Positions 1 through 8,686 of a stretch of DNA of 32,691 nt are shown one piece after another. The position numbers were made by a program, and so were the translations under genes. A model generated the notes under the pieces. That model saw only the letters and a program-made list of their open reading frames with translations. It searched no databases and was not told the DNA's origin. Positions within the stretch are counted from its first letter, which is position 1, and each line of letters starts with the position of its first letter. Source of the DNA: Halioglobus sp. (lineage in GTDB: Bacteria; Pseudomonadota; Gammaproteobacteria; Pseudomonadales; Halieaceae); contig JAGRIK010000094.1 of the NCBI GenBank assembly GCA_020443325.1, forward strand, positions 1 to 32,691. The letters run 5' to 3'.

Positions 1-35
1 AGCTGGTCCAGCGTTAACTCACAAAGGAAGCATTA

Positions 36-803
36 ATGACACGATTAGCGGGTAAAGTCGCAATTGTCACCGGGGGCGCACGGGGAATGGGTGAAGCAAC
101 AGTCCGCCTGCTCGTGGAACACGGTGCGAAAGTCCTAATCGCGGACGTTCTGGATGAGCCCGGGCAGGCACTCGCCAGTGAACTCGGCGACAGCGCGCGC
201 TATATCCACCTCGATGTCTCAAGCAAAGTCGACTGGGAAGCCGCTATTCCGGTCGCAGAGAAGCTTGGCTCCCTGTCCGTACTGGTCAACAACGCCGCCA
301 TTATCTTCCAGAAGACCATTATGGATACCACCGAAGCTGACTTCATGAAAATTGTCAGCGTCAACCAGCTGGGCGTCTTCCTGGGTATGCAAACCGTATT
401 TCCCAGCCTGAAAGCGAACGGCGGGGGCTCCATCATTAATGTCTCATCGATTGACGGCCTGCAGTCCAAGAATTCACTGGTCGCCTACTCATCCACCAAG
501 TGGGCGGTGCGCGGGATGACGAAAGCCGCTGCGATGGAAATGGGCAAGTACAACATACGCGTGAACAGCGTCCATCCGGGCGGCGTGTATACCGCCATGC
601 ACGGCTCCGATGTGATGTCACAACAGGACGCCGACAAGTTTTACCAACAGCACGCCCTGCCCCGCGTGGGTCTGCCGCGAGAAGTTGCGGCATTGACCGC
701 ATTCCTGGCGTCTGACGAGGCCACTTACAGCACCGGCGCAGAATTTATTGCCGACGGCGGCTGGAGCGCAGGGCTGGTCAACGAGGCCCTTCCCCAGCTC
801 TAA
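36..803 (+). CDS. SDR oxidoreductase, 3-alpha/20-beta-hydroxysteroid dehydrogenase-like
   Basis: This is a classical short-chain dehydrogenase of 255 aa, the usual family length. The cofactor loop TGGARGMG is at residues 12-19, Asp37 at the end of strand beta-2 favours NAD(H), NNAA is at 85-88, the catalytic Ser is 137/138 and Tyr151-x3-Lys155 (YSSTK) completes the active site. From memory the overall sequence (GGARG, ADVLDE near 36-41, LDV, SVHPGG, DGGW) resembles Streptomyces 3-alpha/20-beta-hydroxysteroid dehydrogenase, so a hydroxyl/keto interconversion on a steroid-like ring is likely, but SDR substrates cannot be read reliably from sequence. An AAAGGA Shine-Dalgarno lies about 9 nt before the ATG. 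A second SDR follows on the same strand after 99 nt holding two hairpins. Family call is secure; substrate is inference. Confidence 0.9.
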   Translation: MTRLAGKVAIVTGGARGMGEATVRLLVEHGAKVLIADVLDEPGQALASELGDSARYIHLDVSSKVDWEAAIPVAEKLGSLSVLVNNAAIIFQKTIMDTTEADFMKIVSVNQLGVFLGMQTVFPSLKANGGGSIINVSSIDGLQSKNSLVAYSSTKWAVRGMTKAAAMEMGKYNIRVNSVHPGGVYTAMHGSDVMSQQDADKFYQQHALPRVGLPREVAALTAFLASDEATYSTGAEFIADGGWSAGLVNEALPQL

Positions 804-814
804 CCCGAGACGAT

Positions 815-860
815 GGCCGCAGGTGAACTTGCGGCCCCGCGCAACGCGTTATCGTTGCGC
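815..860 (+). repeat. Two tandem hairpins between the SDR genes
   Basis: Two perfect-stem inverted repeats stand 2 nt apart. The first (815-836) pairs GGCCGCA with TGCGGCC around an 8-nt loop; the second (839-860) pairs GCGCAACG with CGTTGCGC around a 6-nt loop. Neither is followed by a T-run, so they are not ordinary intrinsic terminators. They could stabilise or attenuate the transcript between the two genes, or be a REP-like element. Confidence 0.6.
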
Positions 861-902
861 CGCCATTCCCCGAAGCCGAACGCACCACAAGGAGCAGCAA
901 GC

Positions 903-1652
903 ATGTTACAAGGCATTTCCTTTGACTATTCCGGTACCACCGTGTTGATTACCGGAGGGACGAGTGGTATCGGGCTCGGGTGCGCACTGGAGTACCGGGA
1001 TGCAGGTGCCGACGTGATCGTGACCGGCCGCAAAGCATCAGCCGGGGATTACGCTTCAGATCTCGGTGGCTTGTCCTACAGGCAATTGGATGTCAACGAC
1101 CGGGCGGCGCTCTACGCACTGGCTGACTCCCTGCCCAGGCTCGACATCCTCGTCAACAATGCCGGCGGCATGCAGGGTAACGAATGGGAAGCGGATGCGT
1201 TCGACCAATCTATCGCTGTCAACCTGTCCAGCGTGTTTCACCTCAGTTCGGCCTGCAAGGACCTGCTGGCGGCCAGCGCGTTTCCCGGTGGCGCGAGCGT
1301 GATCGGCATTGCCTCGATGACCTCTTACTTCGGTTTCGAGTGGACGCCCGGTTACGGGCCCTCCAAAGCAGGACTGGTGCAGCTGATGAAAACCCTCGGT
1401 ATGAGCTGGGGCAAGCTGGGTATTCGCGCCAACGCGGTGGCGGCGGGACTCACTCGCTCCAATCTTACTGCACCGGTACTGGATGGCATGCCGGAAATGA
1501 TCGACGAGACACTGCTGCGGCAGGGATTGAAACGGACGGGTGAACCGCAGGACATTGCCGCTGCCGTGCTGTTCCTCACTTCGCCGGCCGCATCCTGGAT
1601 TACCGGGCAGACACTACCTGTGGACGGTGGTTTTTCGACTGGAATGACCTGA
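903..1652 (+). CDS. SDR oxidoreductase, NADP-type
   Basis: Second short-chain dehydrogenase, 249 aa. It shows TGGTSGIG at residues 17-24, NNAG at 85-88, a catalytic Ser at 138, Tyr151-x3-Lys155 (YGPSK) and the C-terminal ITGQTLPVDGG pattern. Arg43 after strand beta-2 (VTGRK) suggests NADP(H) preference, unlike the preceding SDR with Asp37. The frame is open upstream to 813, but the ATG at 903 has AAGGAG 8 nt before it, while the upstream one would start inside the first hairpin, so 903 is chosen. It is probably co-transcribed with the SDR before it; two SDRs of opposite cofactor preference could act on one alcohol/ketone pair. Substrate unknown. Confidence 0.88.
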   Translation: MLQGISFDYSGTTVLITGGTSGIGLGCALEYRDAGADVIVTGRKASAGDYASDLGGLSYRQLDVNDRAALYALADSLPRLDILVNNAGGMQGNEWEADAFDQSIAVNLSSVFHLSSACKDLLAASAFPGGASVIGIASMTSYFGFEWTPGYGPSKAGLVQLMKTLGMSWGKLGIRANAVAAGLTRSNLTAPVLDGMPEMIDETLLRQGLKRTGEPQDIAAAVLFLTSPAASWITGQTLPVDGGFSTGMT

Positions 1653-1750
1653 AGCCGCACACTGTGATCCCTACCCCGGCAGACTCTTGACGTTACCCGG
1701 CTGCTGAAATGGGCAGGGGCAGGACAACCGATACAGGAGTATGACTGCGC

Positions 1751-2404
1751 TCACGCGTCTGACTTGTCCCCACCGGCTACCGATTCCACCATGGACATTA
1801 CTGTCTGCCAGCCCTCCTCAGTATCCAGCGCAACCCCATTGTAGTTTGGTGACGCATGTGCGCGCAGCGCCAGGTAGTTGGCCGCTGCCTGGAGCACAAA
1901 AATCAGCGCCACATTTTCTTTGCTGGCAAATGCCGGGTCGGAAGTAACCAGAGCTTCGTGCGACCGACCGATCTGCATACGGACATCCTCGAGCAGAGCG
2001 GGCAGCGATGCACCCGTCTTCAGGTCCTGGGCGAGAATTTCACAGGCCGCCGGTCTATTTCGCAGCATCGTCGCATAATTGCTGTGTATCTTCGCCAGTC
2101 GCTCGCGAGCCGGAAGCTGACGAAACTCCTCCAGATCCATCCCTGCGATCTCTTCCTCAGAGGGTGCCAGTTCAGCACGTTTCATCCACTGGCTTGCCAG
2201 CCCATCCAGACCGCCAAAGTAGTGATAAATCAAGCCTTTACCAACTTCTGCCTCACTGACGATCGCATTGATACCCAGGCCATCAACACCATCGCGCACC
2301 AGCACACGCTCGAATGCATCCATGATTCGATTCTGTGTCGCGCGGCGCTTATCGCCCTTCTTGCGGCGCAAGGGCTTGGCGGCGACAGTTTTTTCCTTCG
2401 GCAT
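1751..2404 (-). CDS. TetR/AcrR-family transcriptional regulator
   Basis: A 217-aa repressor-type protein with a basic N-terminal tail (KPLRRKKGDKRR) and a TetR helix-turn-helix over about residues 23-69, including GINAIVSEAEVGKGLIYHYFG, where the last part is the recognition helix and YHYF is the typical end. The rest is the all-helical ligand-binding domain, which does not reveal the ligand. It is transcribed divergently from the TonB-dependent receptor at 2580, and the inverted repeat at 2451-2466 between them is the obvious operator candidate, so it probably represses itself and the receptor. It is convergent with the upstream SDR gene (98-nt gap, no clear terminator). Confidence 0.9.
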   Translation of the reverse strand: MPKEKTVAAKPLRRKKGDKRRATQNRIMDAFERVLVRDGVDGLGINAIVSEAEVGKGLIYHYFGGLDGLASQWMKRAELAPSEEEIAGMDLEEFRQLPARERLAKIHSNYATMLRNRPAACEILAQDLKTGASLPALLEDVRMQIGRSHEALVTSDPAFASKENVALIFVLQAAANYLALRAHASPNYNGVALDTEEGWQTVMSMVESVAGGDKSDA

Positions 2405-2450
2405 AGTATCTGTTTCCCAATTCAGGGCGGCACTATACTATGAAATAAAA

Positions 2451-2477
2451 TTGACCGCTCAGTCAAAAACAGATAAT
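2451..2477. promoter_or_regulatory. Operator-like inverted repeat overlapping divergent -35 boxes
   Basis: TTGACCGCTCAGTCAA at 2451-2466 is an imperfect palindrome with outer arms TTGAC/GTCAA. Read rightward, its left arm is a good -35 (TTGACC) followed after 15 nt by GATAAT (2472-2477). Read leftward, its right arm is TTGACT with CATAGT 18 nt further. A TetR dimer bound here would block both the regulator and the receptor promoters. The short 15-nt rightward spacer makes the exact promoter uncertain. Confidence 0.55.
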
Positions 2478-2579
2478 CTGCCCCGCAATCTCCAGTATTA
2501 ATGACCTATACCTATAACATTATTTCAAAGCGAGGCTTTTGGCCTCATCAAAGCCTGGAACAAGGCGGGAGAAATAAAA

Positions 2580-5171
2580 ATGAAAAAACTGACACTAAAG
2601 ACAGTTACTAGCGGGCATTCAGCAGCTGTCTGCGCGCTTTTAGCTCTCGGAGCCAACGGTGCCAAAAGTAACGAGCCGGTGGCCCTGCCGCTTGAGGAAA
2701 TCGTGGTGTCCGCACGCAAACGGGAGGAGAGTCTGCAGGATATTCCGCTGTCAGTTGACGCGTTTAACAGCCAGCAGATCGAGCAGCTCAATATCCGTCG
2801 TACCGAGGACCTGGCAAACTTCACACCGGCACTTACCTTCGATGTGGGTGCCCTGCCCAACGATACCCGGCCCGTCATTCGCGGTGTAAATGCCGCCAGG
2901 GGTAGACCTAACGTCGCCATACTGGTTGATTTCATCGATGTCTCGAGCGAAGCGATGACCGTGGCCGGGGGCGGTATAACCGCCAACCTGCGCGCGATGG
3001 ACCTGGAGCGTATCGAGGTGGTCAAGGGCTCTCAAAGCGTTCTGTATGGCCGATCAGCATTCGCCGGTGCCATTAACTACATTACTCGTCGCCCATCTTC
3101 CGAATTCGAGGGCCGCATAGGCGCTGATTATGACGAGCACAATACTTACACCACCGACCTTTCTGTGTCCGGCCCCCTGATCGAGGACACTCTCAGCGGC
3201 AGGGTGACGCTGGCTTACTACGATACCGATGGCTGGTATGACAACCCCAATACCGGCGGCGATCTTGGCTCGGGCGATTCCAAAGGCGGCTCCCTCGCGC
3301 TGCAGTGGACCCCTAATGACGATCTCAACGCCTATCTGCGTGGGGAGTATACCGAGGACAAGTTCTCACCTCGCGCTGAGGCATTCACACGCTCCATGTC
3401 ACAGTATTTCGATCCCGCCATCAACCCCTACGGTACGGGCACGGTCACTGATGCGGCCACCCAGTTACCTTACGACTTCAACGGAACCGTATGTAATGGC
3501 CTGGACCGGCAACAACCGTATTTCGACAGCTTTGGTGCAGGTCCCGCCTGCCGCCCCATCGTCACGGGAGAATTAAAGGCCGACGAGAATGATATCGACC
3601 TGTCACCCGACCCGCGAACGGGTCGCGATTTTGATGGAACCAACTCCAAGAATGGCCGCGTCAGCCTCGACGTAGAGTATCTGGTTGGAGAGGTATCCGT
3701 TAACTATCTGGGTGGATATACCCACAGCGATCTCCACATCCAGCAGGATTTCGACATGACTAATTACGATATTCTTGCCTTTCCACAGCAATTCGTTAGC
3801 CAGTTCGGCATGTCAGCCATGTCCCAGCAGGACGTCAAGACAGACCAGTGGAGCCACGAACTGCGAGTTTCCGCAGACCATGACCGCTGGCACTGGATGG
3901 CCAGCGCACTGTACTGGAAAGAGAATATGGACGTCGATTTCGATGACGAGTGGTGGCTGCGCGAGGGCGCCGATGAGCAACTGGTACTCGACATGTTGAA
4001 TCAATTTGTCTTCTCTTACCTGCCACCCCCCGGCATGACGTACATCGCCACTGGCCCAGGCAATACACCGGCCACCCCGCTGAAACGGGATACTGAACAC
4101 TGGTCCGTTGCCGGCAGCATTGGTTATGACATAACAGACGCGCTTCGCCTGACAGTAGAGGGACGCTACCTCGATGAAAGCATCAAGTACAGCGGCCGGG
4201 CGGAAGATGTCTCATTCTTCTCGCTGTTTGGCCAGGATCCGAACTTCGGCTCATTCCTGGGACCGGGGATGATGACGCAGAACAAGGTCGACGGATCGAA
4301 GTTTCTACCCCGGGTAACCGTAGACTGGGAAATCAACGACGAGCAGATGGTTTACGCGTACGCCGCAAAGGGATTTAAACCGGGCGGTGTCTCCACAGTC
4401 GATGCCAACGGGGATGTTTCTACTGGCGAGTATGATTCCGAATCGATCTGGACCTATGAAATCGGCTACAAGTCATTGTGGCGTGACAATTCGGTACGCT
4501 TTAACACGGCAGCCTTCTATTACGACTACACCGACCAGCAGGTACCGTATTTTTTCACTGACCCTGTTACCGGCCTCCTTAATTCCACGGTGCTCAATGC
4601 CGGGGAAACGGAAGTGAAGGGTGTGGAACTGGAGTTGTTATGGAATTCAGCTTTTATCAGCGGCTTGTCAGCACAGGTTTCCTATGTTTACTCAGACGCG
4701 GAATACTCCGATTTCAACACAGGTGAGATCCTCGCCAAAGCGGGCGGAACACCGGATGACAACACCCTGGCGCTTGCGGGCAACGCTGAAGGCGATTTCA
4801 GTGGCAACCAGGTGATGGGTTCGCCAGAGCATTCGGGCCTGCTCGGTGTCCGCTACGAACGCGACCTGGGCTACTCACTGGATGGCTATATTGAGATGTT
4901 CGGCCGCTATGAATCAAAACGTTATGTGGATCTGGGCAACCGCGCCTGGCTGCCTTCGCGCTGGACCGGGGATATCTTCGCCGGTGTTACCAGAGACTCG
5001 TGGGATGCGACCGTATACGTGACCAATGTCTTCGATAATGATGATATCGCCAGCGGCGTGAGCAACGTTGATTACGGCTTCCTTCCCGACGCGCAGAACG
5101 TTTCTTCCGCGACCAACCTGGTGATTCCGCAACCGAGAACGTTCGGCATCCGTGCGAGCTATCACTTCTGA
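2580..5171 (+). CDS. TonB-dependent outer-membrane receptor
   Basis: An 863-aa outer-membrane receptor. The N-terminus has a Lys-rich start and hydrophobic stretch (signal peptide, about residues 1-28), then LEEIVVSARKREE, the conserved TonB-box/plug start of this receptor class, a plug domain to about residue 160 (RPVIRGVNAARG, RIEVVKGSQSVLYGR, GAINYITRRP) and a long beta-barrel with alternating aromatic strands ending in a C-terminal Phe (ASYHF), the outer-membrane insertion signal. It imports a large or scarce substrate using TonB energy; this class is common next to genes for complex hydrophobic substrates, but the ligand is not deducible. GGGAG precedes the ATG by about 8 nt. A TetR gene is divergent and a membrane-protein gene follows immediately. 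Confidence 0.95.
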   Translation: MKKLTLKTVTSGHSAAVCALLALGANGAKSNEPVALPLEEIVVSARKREESLQDIPLSVDAFNSQQIEQLNIRRTEDLANFTPALTFDVGALPNDTRPVIRGVNAARGRPNVAILVDFIDVSSEAMTVAGGGITANLRAMDLERIEVVKGSQSVLYGRSAFAGAINYITRRPSSEFEGRIGADYDEHNTYTTDLSVSGPLIEDTLSGRVTLAYYDTDGWYDNPNTGGDLGSGDSKGGSLALQWTPNDDLNAYLRGEYTEDKFSPRAEAFTRSMSQYFDPAINPYGTGTVTDAATQLPYDFNGTVCNGLDRQQPYFDSFGAGPACRPIVTGELKADENDIDLSPDPRTGRDFDGTNSKNGRVSLDVEYLVGEVSVNYLGGYTHSDLHIQQDFDMTNYDILAFPQQFVSQFGMSAMSQQDVKTDQWSHELRVSADHDRWHWMASALYWKENMDVDFDDEWWLREGADEQLVLDMLNQFVFSYLPPPGMTYIATGPGNTPATPLKRDTEHWSVAGSIGYDITDALRLTVEGRYLDESIKYSGRAEDVSFFSLFGQDPNFGSFLGPGMMTQNKVDGSKFLPRVTVDWEINDEQMVYAYAAKGFKPGGVSTVDANGDVSTGEYDSESIWTYEIGYKSLWRDNSVRFNTAAFYYDYTDQQVPYFFTDPVTGLLNSTVLNAGETEVKGVELELLWNSAFISGLSAQVSYVYSDAEYSDFNTGEILAKAGGTPDDNTLALAGNAEGDFSGNQVMGSPEHSGLLGVRYERDLGYSLDGYIEMFGRYESKRYVDLGNRAWLPSRWTGDIFAGVTRDSWDATVYVTNVFDNDDIASGVSNVDYGFLPDAQNVSSATNLVIPQPRTFGIRASYHF

Positions 5172-5172
5172 T

Positions 5173-6096
5173 ATGGAAACTATCGCGCAGGCAATACCCG
5201 ATAAAACGCAGCCGACAAGCAGGCTGCGTAAGGCTCCCTTCCTCGGAATACTCCTCCTGGGACTAATGCTGGGCGAAAAAATGCTCGCCCATACTTACAC
5301 GGTACTCACTATCTACGTGCTGCCTGAGCCCTGGAAGTACTGGGTTCCGTTCATCGTCGGTCTGGCGGGTTTTTGGCTGGTGATGCGCGGCATGGGTCGG
5401 GACGAGGTTAAGGGATCGTTACTTGGTTATGCCGGTGCAGTGTTAATCTGGATGTCCTGGTTCGAAAGCGGCCTTCCGCTGTTGGCAGCATACAATGAAG
5501 TACCGGTATTCCTTCCAACCGAGGGCAACAAGATGGCAGGGCTGCTGGGTGAGCATGTGATATTGCAGGCCAGCGGCATCTTCTGCCTGGTGACACTGTT
5601 CTTTATCATGCTGAACAAGGACGTACGCTGCAGGATGTTGATCTGGATCCGCCGTCGCCTCGGCATGACCGTTATCGGCAAACCCACCCAGGGATATCGA
5701 CCCAATGTGGCGCGGGTGGCCGCGTTTGAGTATATCTATGTCACCTGGTTCATGTATGTGCTGACCCTCGTGCTGGTTGACCCGAGACTGCTGGGCCTCT
5801 ACCACCCTCTGACCTATGTGCTTTGCGGGCTGGTCATGCTTTGGGGGGTATACCTGGGCTACAAACTCACGACACAACGTGAAGTGGGTTTAAGTGTTCG
5901 CTACGCGATTGGTGCGGTAGGAGTCCTGTGGTTTATTCCCGAAATACTCGCGTTGTACGAGGTTTTTTACGAATTCTATCTCCGGGTGGACAAACACCCC
6001 GTGGCCATGAGCATCGTGCTATTGATGGTGATATGGATCTGGCGGGTGTTGTGGAAAACACCTGTAAACCCATCCACGGGCAAGTCGCTGACCTAG
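5173..6096 (+). CDS. Polytopic membrane protein of unknown function
   Basis: A 307-aa very hydrophobic protein with about eight predicted membrane helices (roughly residues 21-42, 58-76, 85-108, 128-150, 190-213, 218-236, 248-270 and 283-300), a polar N-terminal tail and a basic loop (about 155-175, with IRRR) that is probably cytoplasmic. I recognise no known family motif. The ATG lies one base after the receptor stop codon, so translation is probably coupled to the receptor; an in-frame GTG at 5152 would give 21 bases of overlap and is the alternative start. The position suggests an inner-membrane partner in uptake or sensing of the receptor's substrate, but that is inference only. Confidence 0.8.
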   Translation: METIAQAIPDKTQPTSRLRKAPFLGILLLGLMLGEKMLAHTYTVLTIYVLPEPWKYWVPFIVGLAGFWLVMRGMGRDEVKGSLLGYAGAVLIWMSWFESGLPLLAAYNEVPVFLPTEGNKMAGLLGEHVILQASGIFCLVTLFFIMLNKDVRCRMLIWIRRRLGMTVIGKPTQGYRPNVARVAAFEYIYVTWFMYVLTLVLVDPRLLGLYHPLTYVLCGLVMLWGVYLGYKLTTQREVGLSVRYAIGAVGVLWFIPEILALYEVFYEFYLRVDKHPVAMSIVLLMVIWIWRVLWKTPVNPSTGKSLT

Positions 6097-6113
6097 CAAA
6101 TACTGTGGCCTTC

Positions 6114-6140
6114 TGGCGCACGGGATTTTTCCGGGCGCCA
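6114..6140. terminator. Hairpin between convergent genes
   Basis: Arms TGGCGC-a-CGG and CCG-g-GCGCCA pair around a GATTTTT loop, giving nine base pairs with one mismatch. It sits between the ends of two convergent genes (6096 and 6155). There is no long T-run after either arm, so it is at best a weak bidirectional terminator. Confidence 0.35.
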
Positions 6141-6154
6141 AAATCGGCAGCGGG

Positions 6155-7879
6155 CTAGAACGGAAAAAACCTCGGCAGCATAAAAATGACCACTGCGGAG
6201 AAGACCACGGATATGGGTAGGCCCGTCCGGAAATAATCCCGGAACTCGTAACCCCCCATATTCTGCACCATCAGGTTGGTGGTGTAGCCAAAGGGTGTCA
6301 TGAAACTCGCGCTGGCACCGTAGGCGACCGCCATTACAAACGGCATATAACTTACGCCGTAGCTTTGCGCGAGCCCGAAGGCCAGCGGAAAACAGAGTGC
6401 CGCCGCCGCGTTGTTGGTCATCGTCTCGGTCAGTAACAGCGTGAAGAAAAACACGCCGATCATCGCGCCAAAGGGGCCCAGCACCACGAGGTGATCCTGC
6501 AGTGCATCCGTCAGCAATGTCACAACACCGGAGTTGGCCAGGGCCTGTGAGATCGTCAGCGCGGATGCGATGATCAACCACAGCTCGAAGGGAAACCGAC
6601 GTCGCAGCTCGGACCCGGTGACTACACCCAGGAACAGCATACCGATCAGCAGGAATGCTGCACCCTTGATGAGCGGCACAAGTTCCAGCGATGCCAAAGC
6701 CACCACCAGCAGTAATGCGCCGGTAACGAAATAGTTCTGGAACGTTGTCAGTTGAATCTTGCCGATGGAATCGTTGGTGATGACAAAGTTCTTATCGAGG
6801 TTCTTGCGCTCATTAAAATCCGGTCCTACCGCCAGGATCATGCTGTCACCGGCGGCAATAGTGATATTACCCAGCTTGCCCGACAGGCGCTTGCCGCCTC
6901 GGCGGACACCGACAACAGCAGCATCAAACACGGAGCGAAACGCGCTTTCCTTGACCGTCTTGCCTTCTATGGACGCGTTCGGGAGTACGATGACCTCCTT
7001 CATGTTCGCACTCAGCAGGCCCTCTTCCACGGCGAAAAGGCGCAGGCCGTCGAATGATTCCAGTACCTGTACCTGCCGGATATCGCCCGAGAAAATCAGT
7101 TTGTCCCCGGCCTCGATAGGTTCCTGCGGCGACACGGGCGATATCAGGTGTTTACCCCGCACAATTTCTACGAGGAAGAGATCCTCGAGGTCACGCAGCT
7201 TGTTCTGCAGGATCGTCTTGCCGATCAGGGCGGAGTCCTCGGCGACTTTCGCCTCGATCACGTATTCATCAATGTCCATGGTGGGCGCACTGCCTTTTGG
7301 CAGCAGTCGCGAACTTAAGAGTAAGGTGGCCAGGCCCAGTACCGTGGCGGTGATGCCGATCGGGAAGAAATCCCAGAACCCGAGTCCGGTGCCGGTAGCA
7401 TCCTCGAGAAAGCTGTTAACGACCAGGTTGGTTGAGGTCCCTATCAATGTCATCGTACCGCCCAGGATGGTCGCGTACGACAGCGGTATCAACAGCTTGG
7501 AGGCCGGATGAAGCTTGTTGTTGCGCACGGTGTGCGCCAGCGCGGCGACGACGGCGGTGTTGTTGACAAACGCAGAAAAGATCGCGGTGACAGACCCCAT
7601 ACGCACCAGGGTTCCCCCGTAACTGGGCACGATCAGTTTGTGTGACATTTGCGTCAGCCAGGAAACCTTTTCAATACCGGTAGAAACGAGCAACAGCAGC
7701 ACCAGCGTGATGACACCGCTGTTGGATGCCTTGTCCAACACATCTTCGGTGCTCACCAGCCCAGTGAAGTAGGTCGCCAGCATGATGCTGACAAACACCC
7801 ACTCGGCTGCCCATTTGGTGAAAATCAGACCGTAGAGCAGCGCTATAAATAGAACTGTTATCAGTAGCTGTTCACTCAT
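6155..7879 (-). CDS. SLC13/DASS-type anion transporter with two RCK_C domains
   Basis: A 574-aa inner-membrane carrier. Membrane helices at both ends carry the paired signature elements of the divalent anion:Na+ symporter group: VNNTAVV at about 105-111 with GTSTNLVVN at 147-155, and TMTNNAAAAL near 485-495 with TPFGYTTNLMVQ later. Between the halves are two cytoplasmic RCK_C (TrkA-C) domains, about residues 205-275 and 287-357, each with the IEAGD/IAAGD-L-I/M pattern. This is the architecture of bacterial sulfate/dicarboxylate permeases (SLC13/YfbS type). The substrate may be sulfate, a dicarboxylate or another anion; the sequence alone does not decide. GTGGA lies just before the ATG. It is divergent from the redoxin gene across 148 nt. 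Confidence 0.88.
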   Translation of the reverse strand: MSEQLLITVLFIALLYGLIFTKWAAEWVFVSIMLATYFTGLVSTEDVLDKASNSGVITLVLLLLVSTGIEKVSWLTQMSHKLIVPSYGGTLVRMGSVTAIFSAFVNNTAVVAALAHTVRNNKLHPASKLLIPLSYATILGGTMTLIGTSTNLVVNSFLEDATGTGLGFWDFFPIGITATVLGLATLLLSSRLLPKGSAPTMDIDEYVIEAKVAEDSALIGKTILQNKLRDLEDLFLVEIVRGKHLISPVSPQEPIEAGDKLIFSGDIRQVQVLESFDGLRLFAVEEGLLSANMKEVIVLPNASIEGKTVKESAFRSVFDAAVVGVRRGGKRLSGKLGNITIAAGDSMILAVGPDFNERKNLDKNFVITNDSIGKIQLTTFQNYFVTGALLLVVALASLELVPLIKGAAFLLIGMLFLGVVTGSELRRRFPFELWLIIASALTISQALANSGVVTLLTDALQDHLVVLGPFGAMIGVFFFTLLLTETMTNNAAAALCFPLAFGLAQSYGVSYMPFVMAVAYGASASFMTPFGYTTNLMVQNMGGYEFRDYFRTGLPISVVFSAVVIFMLPRFFPF

Positions 7880-8027
7880 TAATCCACGCCCCGAAACCCA
7901 CTGTGAAGATAAGAAAGACTATCTGCGGTAGAGTATGCCAAAAATAGCGGGGCAGTATCGGTGAATATTGGGCTAAACTCCCATTTTGCGATGTGATTCC
8001 CCTCCTGGAAACGCGGGCACAACCCCT

Positions 8028-8669
8028 ATGAAAACTGCATTCAAGATTATCGTCGCCCTGGTTGTACTGGCGCTCGTTCTCGGTTACCTGTTTCGCGAGC
8101 CGTTGAGGGAGATGGCATTTGCGCGCTTCACACAGGACATGTTTGTCGCCGCCGACAACGATGACTTCGATCCGGGGCCCGCTGTGGGTTCACGGTTTCC
8201 CGGCCTGCAGGCCACCTACAACGGGCGCACGGTGACGCTGATCGACGAATTCGCCGGTCCCCGCGGTACGGCGTTCATCGCCAGTCGCTCCGTCGACTGG
8301 TGTCCCTATTGCATGCGCCAGATGATCCAGCTACAGGAAAACAAGGCGGGGTTCGACGCGGCGGGTATCGGCATGGTCGCCATTACCTATGATGAGCCCG
8401 CATTACAGCAGGCTTTTATCGAGAAACATGGTATTACGATTCCCCTGCTGTCAGACCAGGATGCGCTGAGTTTCAAAACCCTCGGCATTCTGAACGACGA
8501 CTACGCGCCGGGCGATTTTCAATACGGCATCCCGCATCCGGGGATGATCGTCATCGACACCGAGGGTCGTGTTGTCGGCAAGCAGTTCCTGGAGGCCTAC
8601 AGTTCGCGCGTAGACTCTGCAGCGGCCCTTGCGTTCGCCAGGGAAGTGCTCGGCATCGCGTCACAATAA
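8028..8669 (+). CDS. Membrane-anchored redoxin (AhpC/TSA-thioredoxin fold)
   Basis: A 213-aa protein with one N-terminal hydrophobic helix (residues about 5-21) acting as an anchor or uncleaved signal, followed by a redoxin-type thioredoxin fold. The active site is WCPYC (Cys92 and Cys95), preceded by a strand (TAFIASRSVD) and followed by AITYDEP, IPLLSDQD and PHPGMIVIDTEGRVV, typical of the AhpC/TSA and TlpA-like group. A CxxC site favours thiol-disulfide exchange over peroxide reduction. An upstream TTG at 7986 is in frame, but the ATG at 8028 starts exactly at the usual charged MKTAFK signal start. The gene ends 17 nt from the convergent SDR gene. The partner protein is unknown. Confidence 0.85.
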   Translation: MKTAFKIIVALVVLALVLGYLFREPLREMAFARFTQDMFVAADNDDFDPGPAVGSRFPGLQATYNGRTVTLIDEFAGPRGTAFIASRSVDWCPYCMRQMIQLQENKAGFDAAGIGMVAITYDEPALQQAFIEKHGITIPLLSDQDALSFKTLGILNDDYAPGDFQYGIPHPGMIVIDTEGRVVGKQFLEAYSSRVDSAAALAFAREVLGIASQ

Positions 8670-8686
8670 ACCAGCGCTGACCAGGC

